Below are positions 1 through 7,670 of a stretch of DNA of 42,095 nucleotides, in pieces. The stretch covers positions 1 to 42,095 of the forward strand of contig DASYZB010000017.1 in the NCBI GenBank assembly GCA_035946615.1, read 5' to 3'. The position numbers and the translations under genes are program-made. The stretch comes from Verrucomicrobiia bacterium (GTDB lineage Bacteria > Verrucomicrobiota > Verrucomicrobiia > Limisphaerales > UBA8199). The notes below the pieces were generated by a model. The model was not told where the DNA came from. It was given only the letters and a program-made list of their open reading frames with translations, and searched no databases. Positions within the stretch are counted from its first letter, which is position 1, and each line of letters begins with the position of its first letter.

Positions 1-155
1 TTTCGAAGGGGGACTTATGTTGAGTGGGTATGCGCGCAGACATGCGTGTGATACAGACATACTATCTATATCATGTCAACAGAAAAAATGCGCCTAGAAG
101 CAGTTTTTTCGTCTTTTCAGAAAATTACGTGCGGATCAGGGGCTTCGCAGGGGCC

Positions 156-184
156 TTGACAGTTTGGTTAACCAAGACCACAAT
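156..184 (+). promoter_or_regulatory. Candidate sigma70-type promoter with internal palindrome
   Basis: A perfect -35 hexamer TTGACA lies at 156-161. After 17 bases comes CACAAT at 179-184, which matches four of six bases of the -10 consensus. Between the two boxes lies the perfect 12-bp palindrome TTGGTTAACCAA (164-175), a possible operator. A purine-rich ribosome binding site (AAAGG, 195-199) sits 9 bases before the ATG at 209. The rest of 1-208 holds no gene I can support. Confidence 0.4.
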
Positions 185-208
185 TCCGGCCGCGAAAGGT
201 AGTTTCTT

Positions 209-1465
209 ATGCAACGACCTGGCTTTGGCGCGCGGTTCCTCGTGTTGTGGGTACTTTGCCTGGCGCCTTTGGCGGCGCGCGCCTACGTGCTGGTCCATGT
301 GACCATGTTTTCGCTGCAGCCAGACCCGGTCACCATCGTCACGGGGGGTTCGGTGTTCTGGACGGACAGCGATGGTGGCGGGCCCTATGGCATCTACGGC
401 ACGGATGGCTGGAGCACGCAAACAGACAGCTCCGGCATTCAGTTCCTCCAGCCCGGCACCTACGATTATTACGACGACAACGGGAATTACGGAACCATCT
501 ACGTGGTCAACAGCCTTCCTAACGTCCCGCCTTCGGTCCTTATTACTGCTCCAGCCGATAAAGCGGTTTTCTCGCCTCCGGCCAGTTTCGCCTTCACGGC
601 GATGGCTATCGATACGGATTCGGATGGGATTCAGGACGTCGAGTTCTACGTCGGAGACAACCTTGTGGATGACGTTTACAGTTCCCCTTACGGAACTTCG
701 GTGACGAATTTGCCGGCCGGGACCTACACGCTCAGCGCGGTGGCGTATGACAACGGGGGCGCCGCGGCGAGCAATTCCATCACGATCACCGTCGGCGCGG
801 TAGCCGCCACCAATTCGATCCTGCCGGTGGCGTGCGCTAATATTTATTCCTCGGGCACTGTTGATTCCGGCGGGTACTTGAGCACGGGGGGCAACATCCG
901 CGGCGGGCTGGAATTCGCGGCGCTGGACCCGGTCTATTCCTCGGTGCTGCTGGCGCTCAATCCATACGGGCTGCCGATGGGGGATCTCAACGTCGATATC
1001 TACGGATTTGATGGCGGCACGGGGACGCTTTACGGGTCCAACTGGTATTCAGGGACATTAATAGGCGCCGTGGTATTCCCCCCGAATGTGAACTACGGGC
1101 AAGTCGAAACGCTCGACGTGACCCGGTTCGTGCTCTCGGCCCATGGCCCGTATTTCGGCTTTATTATCCAGGCGCCCGGTGGAGATGTTTTCAGCTCGTT
1201 GAACGACAATTACGGGACTCCCCCGGAGCTGATTGTCACTCTTTCGACCTTGCCGCCCACGCTGTCGGCCACCCAAGCGGGCGGCCAATTGGTGATCTCC
1301 TGGAGCACCAACCAGGCAGCGGGCCTGACGCTACAGTCCACAATGTCCCTGTCGAGCGGGAACTGGACGCCGGTGACGAGCGCGCTGGCGCAGGTCGGCA
1401 GCCGTTGGGTCGTGACAAACTCCATTAGCGGCCCGGCACTGTTCTTCCGCCTGAGCAATCATTAA
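209..1465 (+). CDS. Exported protein with Ig-like domain and Verrucomicrobia-type C-terminal module
   Basis: This is a 418-residue secreted protein of unknown role. The N-terminus is a signal peptide (hydrophobic stretch to about residue 25, ending AARA). Residues 27-100 look like a small cupredoxin-like beta domain built around VTIVTGGSVFWTD, but I see no complete copper-ligand set. Residues about 108-195 form a bacterial Ig-like domain of the type found in exported carbohydrate-binding proteins (motifs PPSVLITAPAD and YTLSAVAYDNGG). The last 70 residues (LVISWS...FFRLSNH) match the C-terminal module seen on other exported proteins here. ATG at 209 has a good ribosome binding site. It is probably surface-bound or secreted; no enzyme motif is visible. 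Confidence 0.75.
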   Translation: MQRPGFGARFLVLWVLCLAPLAARAYVLVHVTMFSLQPDPVTIVTGGSVFWTDSDGGGPYGIYGTDGWSTQTDSSGIQFLQPGTYDYYDDNGNYGTIYVVNSLPNVPPSVLITAPADKAVFSPPASFAFTAMAIDTDSDGIQDVEFYVGDNLVDDVYSSPYGTSVTNLPAGTYTLSAVAYDNGGAAASNSITITVGAVAATNSILPVACANIYSSGTVDSGGYLSTGGNIRGGLEFAALDPVYSSVLLALNPYGLPMGDLNVDIYGFDGGTGTLYGSNWYSGTLIGAVVFPPNVNYGQVETLDVTRFVLSAHGPYFGFIIQAPGGDVFSSLNDNYGTPPELIVTLSTLPPTLSATQAGGQLVISWSTNQAAGLTLQSTMSLSSGNWTPVTSALAQVGSRWVVTNSISGPALFFRLSNH

Positions 1466-1477
1466 TATCTGCCGCCA

Positions 1478-2119
1478 TTGCTCCGGCTGCTACGCAAAGG
1501 CCGTTTCGGGCAGACCAGCATGCGCGAGAAGGACGCGGCGCTGGTAAAACAGACCGACAGGATTGTTAAGTTGGAGGCAGAAAACGAGCGATTATCAAAC
1601 CTGATCGTCAGTGCCCAAAGCGGTGCTCGACAGCCGAGCGAGCCGCCCCGGGAACTGCTGCGACTGCGCGGCGAGGTCGGCGTGCTGAGGCAGCAGACCA
1701 ATGAGTTGGGCGGACTGCGCAGGGAGAATGTCCGGCTCTCGCGAGCCATAGCCGATTCTGAAACGAATGAGTTGCCTGCCGAGGACCAGGCCATTGTCCG
1801 GCAGACTCACGCAGTGGACGCCATGACCACGTTGCTCCAGGCGATAAAGAACTACGCGGCGGCTCACAATGGACAACTTTCCGGCAATCTCGATCAACTC
1901 GCTGCGTCCGGCGACCCTGGAGCCACGAACCTTGCTGGCAATCTCCGGCTCGACGATTTCGGGTTCGGCCAAGGCGTTGGGACGGACCCGGGAGGTCACC
2001 CGGCCATGCTCAAGCTCCGGGCGCCAATTGCGAAGCCTGGCGGAGGAGCCGTGATGATCGTGGGCGGAATAGACAATGCCGGCGTGCCACACACCTCCTC
2101 CTGGAACGTCAGCCCCTGA
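1478..2119 (+). CDS. Coiled-coil protein, possibly N-terminally truncated
   Basis: The 213-residue product begins with a long predicted coiled coil (residues about 15-100, rich in Glu, Leu, Arg and Gln, including LLRLRGEVGVLRQQTNEL). A small globular tail follows with NYAAAHNGQLSGNLDQL and a Gly-rich end. I recall this coiled-coil phrase as frequent in Verrucomicrobia proteins that start with a membrane anchor; here no anchor is present. The TTG start at 1478 has no clear ribosome binding site, and an ATG at 1526 is an alternative. The frame is the same as that of the preceding gene and begins directly after its stop codon, so the 5' end may have been lost in a rearrangement. Function unknown. 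Confidence 0.5.
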   Translation: MLRLLRKGRFGQTSMREKDAALVKQTDRIVKLEAENERLSNLIVSAQSGARQPSEPPRELLRLRGEVGVLRQQTNELGGLRRENVRLSRAIADSETNELPAEDQAIVRQTHAVDAMTTLLQAIKNYAAAHNGQLSGNLDQLAASGDPGATNLAGNLRLDDFGFGQGVGTDPGGHPAMLKLRAPIAKPGGGAVMIVGGIDNAGVPHTSSWNVSP

Positions 2120-2141
2120 ATGAGCCCCTCGAACCCTTGAC

Positions 2142-2303
2142 CAAGATTTTTCGGCGCGCGTGTGGGGAGGGTTCGTGGGTAGCGTCTGGCAGATGGCAAA
2201 GGGCAAGGGCGGGCTGGGCAAGACACCGCCCTAAAGCGCCAGAGGGCTGGCGCAGTCCACGACGCTAGCGCGCGGAATGGGCGGAGCGGGCGGGTGGGTG
2301 AAC
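2142..2303. repeat. Intergenic repeat family A, copy 1 (long form)
   Basis: This copy matches 3917-4074 along its whole length with a few differences, and 3733-3805 along its right half. It contains the perfect hairpin GCGCCAG-AGGG-CTGGCGC and the common block CTAGCGCGCGGAATGGGCGG. It fills the gap between the converging ends of the coiled-coil gene and the PagL-like gene, so it may also act as a structured 3' end. All three copies have the same orientation. No coding potential is evident. Confidence 0.85.
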
Positions 2304-2315
2304 GCCGAGGATTGG

Positions 2316-3026
2316 TCAAAAGAAGAAAGTTATGCCGAGCATCTCAGTAACGCCGTTAAGACCGAGGTTGGGCTTGCTGATGCCGGCGCAAGACCAATGG
2401 ACATAGCGCGTTTCCAGGGTGAGGGCTGCGTTGTCTTTGAAGAACCATTGGATGCCTGTGCCCGCCTGGAGATTGAATTCGAAGGTTCCGCTCAAATCGG
2501 GAGGCCCGATGCTCGTGGCCGTCACACCGGCACCGGCATCGACAAATGGAATCCAACGGGTTCCGGAGGCGAAATTGTAGCGTAAATGGGGAGTCAAACC
2601 CACGAGCCAATCGCTGCTGGGTGAGAATTGCGCCCCTGTGAACAATTCCAGTCGGAATTCGAGATTACCGCGATACCAATGGTCTTGACCCCAGGTGGGG
2701 CCGAGCATGTGGCCGTAGGAGAGGCCAACGAGGGCCAGATCGTGAGCCTCGCGGCTGCCGAAGCTCGCAATGCCAAAGGCGCCTCCGACACTCAGACCGA
2801 TCGACTGGGTGCCGGGTCGAAACCCCTCCCCTACGCCATGCGCCCAAATGCTTTCAGAAGGAGGTTCCAGGCTTAGCACAAGGTCTGAGAGGGCATTTGT
2901 GAATGGTTGTATCGTTTGAGCCTGGGCCTGCCACAATGGTATAGCGCATAGCGCAATAAAGCAGGCGAGCCGGATAGCGGCTCCTGGCGTTGACAGGATC
3001 GGCCGGTCGGGAAAATGGCCTTTCAT
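2316..3026 (-). CDS. PagL-like (lipid A 3-O-deacylase family) outer-membrane beta-barrel
   Basis: The 236-residue protein has a signal peptide (hydrophobic stretch around residues 16-36, ending AQAQ) and alternating beta strands. It ends in aromatic residues (GITFFF), as outer-membrane barrels do. The C-terminal segment LTLETRYVHWSCAGI...PNLGLN matches the acyloxyacyl hydrolase/PagL family, in which His-X-Ser starts the catalytic His/Ser/Glu triad. His and Ser are present (HWS). The residue 14 positions after the His, where the Pseudomonas PagL Glu is expected, is Asn. PagL removes the 3-O-acyl chain of lipid A in the outer membrane. Activity here is uncertain because of that substitution. 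Start ATG at 3026; it stands alone. Confidence 0.7.
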   Translation of the reverse strand: MKGHFPDRPILSTPGAAIRLACFIALCAIPLWQAQAQTIQPFTNALSDLVLSLEPPSESIWAHGVGEGFRPGTQSIGLSVGGAFGIASFGSREAHDLALVGLSYGHMLGPTWGQDHWYRGNLEFRLELFTGAQFSPSSDWLVGLTPHLRYNFASGTRWIPFVDAGAGVTATSIGPPDLSGTFEFNLQAGTGIQWFFKDNAALTLETRYVHWSCAGISKPNLGLNGVTEMLGITFFF

Positions 3027-3128
3027 AACTCAATCGTTGATTCCCCGCGCGCACGGTGAATCTCTCCAACCTGCGCGCGAACGCTGGCTTGCCGGTTAAT
3101 TCGGTTTGTTAGAAAGCCATTGTACCGG

Positions 3129-3440
3129 CTATGCCGGAGCTGAGATCGAGTGGTTTCGCTGGAGGGACATTTGACGCTGCATCCAATCAGCAACACCTCT
3201 AACTTTCTCCGTCGCGAGGGCCGGAAAGAGGAGGTGTGGATATCCAGTTTGCCAAGCCATTGCCTCGGCTTCGTTCAACGCGAGTCGCAGCATTCGGTCC
3301 GGGGCGTCGAGTAATTCGCGCGACTCGGCGAGAATGGCCTCCTTTGCATTGCGGATTTGAGCGACGAGCTTTTGGCACGAAGTGAGGCAGAGAGTTCCTA
3401 ACCTGGAGCCGATGCCTTTGTTGCTTTCATTGGACTTCAT
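3129..3440 (-). CDS. Small conserved hypothetical protein
   Basis: About 103 residues, mostly helical. The core is KLVAQIRNAKEAILAE followed by LRLALNEAEAMAWQTGYPHL and LFPALATEKV. I recall similar short proteins as common and uncharacterised in Verrucomicrobia; no function is claimed. I chose the ATG at 3440 (MKSNESN) rather than the longer frame to 3488 because a strong purine-rich site (AAAGGAAGA) precedes it by about 9 bases. No signal peptide or membrane segment is present. It lies alone between the PagL-like gene and a repeat-rich gap. Confidence 0.6.
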   Translation of the reverse strand: MKSNESNKGIGSRLGTLCLTSCQKLVAQIRNAKEAILAESRELLDAPDRMLRLALNEAEAMAWQTGYPHLLFPALATEKVRGVADWMQRQMSLQRNHSISAPA

Positions 3441-3732
3441 AAAAGATTGTCTTCCTTTCAGGAGCGACAAAAGCCGTAAACGTGCCAAATACCTCGTTAA
3501 CTCGATGGGATTCCTGCAAGCATCTTGTAGTCAAAGGGATTGGGATGCTTGTGGAAGCATGGTTGCTATATGGCTTGAACAACGGTTTTTCGTGGATAAC
3601 TAAAACGCGATGTCCGGACAACGTTGTAGCGTTGTGGAGGCCGAAGGATGGGAGAGGGGTCTTGGACTTTGGGCAGTGCTCTGGCCAATCGCCATGCCAC
3701 TAGAGGTGGGAGTCGAGACTCTCACGCAAGAT

Positions 3733-3805
3733 ACCGCGCTAAAGCGCCAGGGCTGGCGCAGTCCACGACGCTAGCGCGCGGAATGGGCGGAGCGGGTGGG
3801 TGAAC
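3733..3805. repeat. Intergenic repeat family A, copy 2 (short form)
   Basis: This copy keeps only the right half of the unit: the GCGCCAG...CTGGCGC hairpin with a shortened loop, the CTAGCGCGCGGAATGGGCGG block and the GGGTGGGTGAAC end. The words following copies 2 and 3 are also alike (AGGGTCTTGG versus AGCGTCTTGG), so the repeat unit may extend about 15 bases further to the right. Confidence 0.8.
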
Positions 3806-3916
3806 ACGGCAGGGTCTTGGAAAATGGAAGGGGGGCAAATGGGACGGATAGTTTTTCCCAGTGCGCGTGGGGATGGTCTGGACGAACACGGACGAAGAAG
3901 GACGAAGACGGCCAAA

Positions 3917-4074
3917 CAAGGGTTTTTCGGGGCGCGTGTGGGGAGGGTTCGTGGGCAGCGTCTGGCAGATGGCAAGGAGCAAGGGTGGGCTGGGCAAGAC
4001 ACCGCCCTAAAGCGCCAGAGGGCTGGCGCAGTCCATGACGCTAGCGCACGGAATGGGCGGTCCGGGTGGGTGAA
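3917..4074. repeat. Intergenic repeat family A, copy 3 (long form)
   Basis: This full-length copy is nearly collinear with 2142-2303, including GCGCGTGTGGGGAGGGTTCG, GCGTCTGGCAGATGGCAA and the 7-bp hairpin at 4012-4029. It lies about 170 bases beyond the 3' end of the trans-sulfuration gene. Confidence 0.85.
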
Positions 4075-4242
4075 AGTGACAGCGTCTTGGACACTGCCAA
4101 CGCCACCAAAAAATTGCAGCAAACAGCATAATGCCCAGCGTCTGTTGCTAATTCTTCGCCGCCGCCTCGAGAATCACCGTTTACTCTTGTTCCTGTCGTG
4201 TTGGCGCCTCCATCTTTCAAGGGCTCTCCCGCTCCAGCCCAC

Positions 4243-5391
4243 TCACCCGTCGAACGCGTGGTTGAAATCGTCCACGAGGTCTTCGATGTCTTCAATGCCG
4301 ACGGAGACCCGTATGAGGCCGTCGCTGATGCCGGCATGGCGGCGTTCCTCGGGGGACATCGTGCGATGCGAGGTTCGGCTGGGAACGCAAACCAGCGTCT
4401 CGACACCGCCCAGGCTCAGAGCGGGCTTGGCCAGTTCAAGCCGGGCCAGGACTGTGTCAACGCGGCTGACATCGCGCAGTTCGAACGAGACCATGCCGCC
4501 GAAGCCGCGCATCTGGCGCGCGGCAATCGAGTGGTCGGGGTGCTCCGGTAATCCGGGGTACAGCACACGCGCAACGGCTGGGTGCTTTTGCAGAAACCAG
4601 GCGAGGCGCCCGGCGTTCTCGTTGTGACAAGCGATGCGCAAAGCGAGGGTCTTGAGTCCGCGCTCTAACTGGTAGCAGGCATGGGCATCGAGCATGCCGC
4701 CGTGGTTGACGGCGTATTCGGTTAAGTTGCGGATGACGTCGCGGTTGGAGATGACGATGCCGGCGTTGATGTCGCTGTGGCCGTTCAGATATTTAGTCGC
4801 GCTGTGGATAACGACGTCGATGCCCAACTCGATAGGTTTCTGGTTGATGGGGGTGGCGAAGGTGTTGTCGATAGCGCTCAGGATGGAGCGCTCACGGGCC
4901 ATCTTGGCGATGGCCGCGATATCGACGCAGCGCAGGAGCGGGTTGGAAGGCGATTCAATATAGACCAGGCGCGTGTTAGGGCGAAGTGCCGAGGCGAACT
5001 CGGGCAACTCGCGGACCAAATCGATTTGGATGCCGAAAGCGCGCAACTCGGTGGCAGCCAGGTGGTAGGTCCCGCCGTAAAGGTCCGCCTGAAAAACGGC
5101 GTGATCGCCCGGCTTGAGCGTGGCAAAAAAAAGGGTTGAGACAGCCGCCATGCCCGAGCCGAACACCAGCCCGTCCTGGCCGTTTTCGAGAGCGGCGAGT
5201 TTTTTGGCGATGACCTTCTGGTTGGGCACGTTGAAGTAGCGGGGATAGACGTTTTCATTCGCCGGGTTGGGATAGGCAAAGGCGGTGGAAGTGAAAACCG
5301 GGGTATTGACGCCGCCGGTTGATTCATCGTGATAGGCGCCCGCATGGACGCAGAGACTCGCGGGACGCAAGTTGCGGTCGGGGTGTTTCAT
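4243..5391 (-). CDS. PLP-dependent trans-sulfuration enzyme (cystathionine gamma-synthase/beta-lyase family)
   Basis: The 382-residue cytoplasmic enzyme matches the Cys/Met metabolism PLP family along its full usual length. Visible features: phosphate-binding Tyr-x-Arg (YPR, residues 49-51); the GSGMAAVST loop near 78-86; YIESPSNP near 144-151; the cofactor-binding lysine K200 in HSATKYLNGHSD; and the late SLGGVETLV and SRTSH motifs. Family members catalyse gamma-synthase, beta-lyase, gamma-lyase or O-acetylhomoserine sulfhydrylase reactions. Sequence motifs alone do not separate these, so no symbol is given. The gene starts 11 bases after the histidine kinase stop on the same strand and is probably cotranscribed with the two-component genes. 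No clear ribosome binding site is seen, which fits translational coupling. Confidence 0.88.
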   Translation of the reverse strand: MKHPDRNLRPASLCVHAGAYHDESTGGVNTPVFTSTAFAYPNPANENVYPRYFNVPNQKVIAKKLAALENGQDGLVFGSGMAAVSTLFFATLKPGDHAVFQADLYGGTYHLAATELRAFGIQIDLVRELPEFASALRPNTRLVYIESPSNPLLRCVDIAAIAKMARERSILSAIDNTFATPINQKPIELGIDVVIHSATKYLNGHSDINAGIVISNRDVIRNLTEYAVNHGGMLDAHACYQLERGLKTLALRIACHNENAGRLAWFLQKHPAVARVLYPGLPEHPDHSIAARQMRGFGGMVSFELRDVSRVDTVLARLELAKPALSLGGVETLVCVPSRTSHRTMSPEERRHAGISDGLIRVSVGIEDIEDLVDDFNHAFDG

Positions 5392-5402
5392 TTGCGCGCA
5401 AC

Positions 5403-6779
5403 TTACACTTTTACAGGCAAGCGCACAGTGAATTCCGAGCCGTGGTCGAGTTGGCTGCTGACGCTCACCTTGCCGCCATGGGCCTGGACAACGGCCTTCA
5501 CGAGGCTCAAGCCCAAACCGAGTCCGCGCTGGGAGCGGCTTTTATCGCCCCGAAAGAGTCGCGCCCAGATTTTGTCCTGCTCGTCCGGAGGGATGCCGAT
5601 GCCTGTATCGCGGAAGACCGCCACGGCCTCATTGGGCTCGCAATGAACGGCGAGCTGCACGCCGCCGTTTTCGGGGGTGTATTTGATGGCGTTATCCAGG
5701 AGATTGGCAAAGACCTGTCGCATCCGGGTGGGATCGACCAGGGCCTGGCAAGGGGCGGGCAGATCGCAGGTGACATGGATTTTCTTCTCTTCCGCGACGT
5801 ACTCGTACAGCTCGATTACCTCGCGGGCGATTTGGCACAGGTCCACTGGGCGCCGTTCGAGTTTCATCATGCCAGCCTCGGCTTCGGTAATGTCCATCAA
5901 GGTATTGAGCATGTTGAGAACGCGCTCGGATTCCTCGACGCAATCGGCGAGGGCCTCGTGCGCGGCGGCGGGGTCGGCGCCGGGCTGGAGGGCCAATTCA
6001 GCCGTGCCGCGCAAGCGGGCCAGGGGGGTCCTGAGGTCGTGGGCGACGTTGTCGAGGGATTCGCGCATGGCGCGGATGAGGGTCTCATTCTGTTCGAGCA
6101 GGGTGTTGAACAGGCGGACCAGGTCATCCAATTCGTCATCGGATTTGCGCACCGGGACGCGGGCATCGAGCTGGCCGGTGCGGATAATCGAGCGCGCGGT
6201 GGCCACGATTTGCTGGATCGGTTCCATGGCCTGATGGGCCAGGAACACACCCGCAGCAAAGCCCAGGGCGAGCGAGACGCTGCCGATAAGGATGAAGGTG
6301 CGCCGGAGAGGGTTTAAGATGGCTTCGCGGCTGTTGGTGGTCCAGCCGATGACCAGGAGCGAGCCGTCCGAGAGGCGGGCGCGGCCACCGATGAGATCGC
6401 GCTCGGCGTTGAGGGGGACGCGGATGAAGGGCAGGCGCAAGTAGCCTTGAAAGCCCGGGATGTCCCGATAGGTGACCCAATCCGGCGGCGCATTGAGCAG
6501 GAGGTTGCCCCATTGGACAAACATGGTGTTTTTGACTGCGGTCGGCTGGGCCTGTATCCAGTTGCGCAAGCCGTCGAGGCTGCCGGCATCATAGACCGCG
6601 GCGGCTTCCTTGAGCCGGGCTTCGAGCACTTCGCGGTCTTTGCTGCCGATGGCGGCGGCCAGGAGGTAATAAGCGATCATGAACACCCCGGCGGTGCTCA
6701 CGATGAAGATGAGCGCATACCAGAGGCTCAGGCGGACCCCGATGTTCCGCCGGGCAACATCAAGCAGGCCGGAGAACAT
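5403..6779 (-). CDS. Membrane sensor histidine kinase
   Basis: 458 residues. Transmembrane helix 1 (about 17-42) and helix 2 (about 162-182) flank a periplasmic sensor region of some 120 residues. A HAMP segment (183-236) follows, then the H-box [11 protein letters not shown] with phospho-acceptor H247. The catalytic domain shows the N-box [10 protein letters not shown] (N363), the G1 box DTGIGI (391-396) and the G2 box GLGLGL (419-424). The layout matches OmpR-partner kinases of the heavy-metal/copper-sensor type, but no metal-binding motif in the sensor region identifies the signal. It overlaps the upstream response regulator by 20 bases, so the two are translationally linked. Confidence 0.93.
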   Translation of the reverse strand: MFSGLLDVARRNIGVRLSLWYALIFIVSTAGVFMIAYYLLAAAIGSKDREVLEARLKEAAAVYDAGSLDGLRNWIQAQPTAVKNTMFVQWGNLLLNAPPDWVTYRDIPGFQGYLRLPFIRVPLNAERDLIGGRARLSDGSLLVIGWTTNSREAILNPLRRTFILIGSVSLALGFAAGVFLAHQAMEPIQQIVATARSIIRTGQLDARVPVRKSDDELDDLVRLFNTLLEQNETLIRAMRESLDNVAHDLRTPLARLRGTAELALQPGADPAAAHEALADCVEESERVLNMLNTLMDITEAEAGMMKLERRPVDLCQIAREVIELYEYVAEEKKIHVTCDLPAPCQALVDPTRMRQVFANLLDNAIKYTPENGGVQLAVHCEPNEAVAVFRDTGIGIPPDEQDKIWARLFRGDKSRSQRGLGLGLSLVKAVVQAHGGKVSVSSQLDHGSEFTVRLPVKV

Positions 6780-7428
6780 AGCCGACCCCGCGAATTGTAT
6801 GAATCATGGCTTTATCTGTATCGACCTTGCTGCGAAGCCGGTGGACCAGGACATCCACGACATTGGTCTGTGGATCGAAACTGTAATCAAAGATGTGCTC
6901 GAGGATCATCGTCTTGGTCACTGGCCGGTTTGCATGGCGCATGAAGTACTCGAGCAAGGCGAACTCGCGGGGTTGCAATTCGATGCGCTCTGCAGCGCGC
7001 TGGACTTCGCGGCTGAGCAAATCCATGGTGAGGTCGCCCACAACGAGCCGGGTGGGCTCCGGTGTGTGAGTGGCGCGCCTGATGAGGGCCTGGATGCGGG
7101 CCAGCAGCTCGGAAAAGGCGAACGGCTTGGTTAAATAATCGTCCCCCCCAGCCTGGAGGCCGCGCACGCGGTCATCGACGGAGGCCTTGGCACTCAGGAT
7201 GAGGACCGGGAGATGTTTGCCGCCGGCGCGGAGTTGCTGGATGAGGCTCAACCCATCGAGCCTGGGCAGCATGACATCTACGACAGCGGCGTCATAGGCG
7301 ATGGTTTCGGCGCGGATGAGGGCCTCTTCGCCATCGCCGCAATGGTCCACAGCGAACCCGCTTTGTTTCAAACCATTGATAACAAAGGAGGCGATCTTCT
7401 TATCATCCTCGACCACCAGGATTCGCAT
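6760..7428 (-). CDS. OmpR/PhoB-family response regulator
   Basis: 222 residues. The receiver domain has the acidic pair in [11 protein letters not shown], phospho-acceptor D51 in [11 protein letters not shown], the switch Ser in LILSAKAS and K101 in YLTKPF. A winged-helix C-terminal domain follows ([19 protein letters not shown], then [14 protein letters not shown]...[11 protein letters not shown]). I chose the ATG at 7428 because the receiver domain begins there and TTGGAAG precedes it; the open frame upstream to 7611 crosses repeats and is not protein-like. It pairs with the kinase that follows with a 20-base overlap. Target genes are unknown; the downstream PLP enzyme gene is a candidate. 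Confidence 0.93.
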   Translation of the reverse strand: MRILVVEDDKKIASFVINGLKQSGFAVDHCGDGEEALIRAETIAYDAAVVDVMLPRLDGLSLIQQLRAGGKHLPVLILSAKASVDDRVRGLQAGGDDYLTKPFAFSELLARIQALIRRATHTPEPTRLVVGDLTMDLLSREVQRAAERIELQPREFALLEYFMRHANRPVTKTMILEHIFDYSFDPQTNVVDVLVHRLRSKVDTDKAMIHTIRGVGYVLRPA

Positions 7429-7490
7429 GGCTTCCAAAGTAGCCGATGCGCCCTGCAAGGGACAATCGATAGTTGCAGGAGATGCCAGCC

Positions 7491-7569
7491 GTCCCTCCGG
7501 GACTAAGTGCCGCAACATCCCCTCCCCGACGCTGAAGCGTTGGGCTATTGTCGGATGTCCCTCCGGGAC
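7491..7569. repeat. Pair of GTCCCTCCGGGAC hairpins
   Basis: The 13-base palindrome GTCCCTCCGGGAC occurs at 7491-7503 and 7557-7569. Between them lies GACGCTGAAGCGTTGGGC, itself a weak hairpin. The arrangement resembles dispersed intergenic repeats I recall from Verrucomicrobia genomes. It sits just upstream of the response regulator gene and downstream of the htrA terminator. Confidence 0.55.
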
Positions 7570-7609
7570 AGGCCGTTCATGTGCGTTCATCTGCGTTTTA
7601 TTGGGGAAC

Positions 7610-7651
7610 AAAAAGCCCTCCCGTCCCTGAGCGCCTGGGTCCGGGAGGGCT
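7610..7651 (-). terminator. Intrinsic terminator of htrA
   Basis: A perfect 10-bp stem (AGCCCTCCCG at 7614-7623 pairs with CGGGAGGGCT at 7642-7651), read on the minus strand, is followed by a run of five T. It lies about 20 bases after the htrA stop codon. The loop is 18 bases. Confidence 0.8.
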
Positions 7652-7670
7652 CTGCTTCGCTGAACGGAAA

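Larger units (their letters stand above)
3441..4242. other. Gene-free region with two repeat copies
   Basis: About 800 bases without a supportable gene. It holds the promoter side of the small gene ending at 3129, then repeat family A copies 2 and 3. Between them is a low-complexity stretch (3882-3915) of GGACGAA units. The ATG-initiated frames across it run through the repeats and are not convincing. Confidence 0.7.

Noticed and set aside
24-302. Open frame at the left edge
   Set aside because: Overlaps the promoter and start of the exported protein in another frame and has no protein-like features.
2142-4074. Repeats considered as a CRISPR array
   Set aside because: Three copies of 75-160 bases, far apart and unevenly spaced, with no cas genes.
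5319-6317. Long plus-strand open frame (332 codons) opposite the histidine kinase
   Set aside because: It is the antisense of a clear kinase gene; long antisense frames are common in GC-rich genes and its translation has no domain features.
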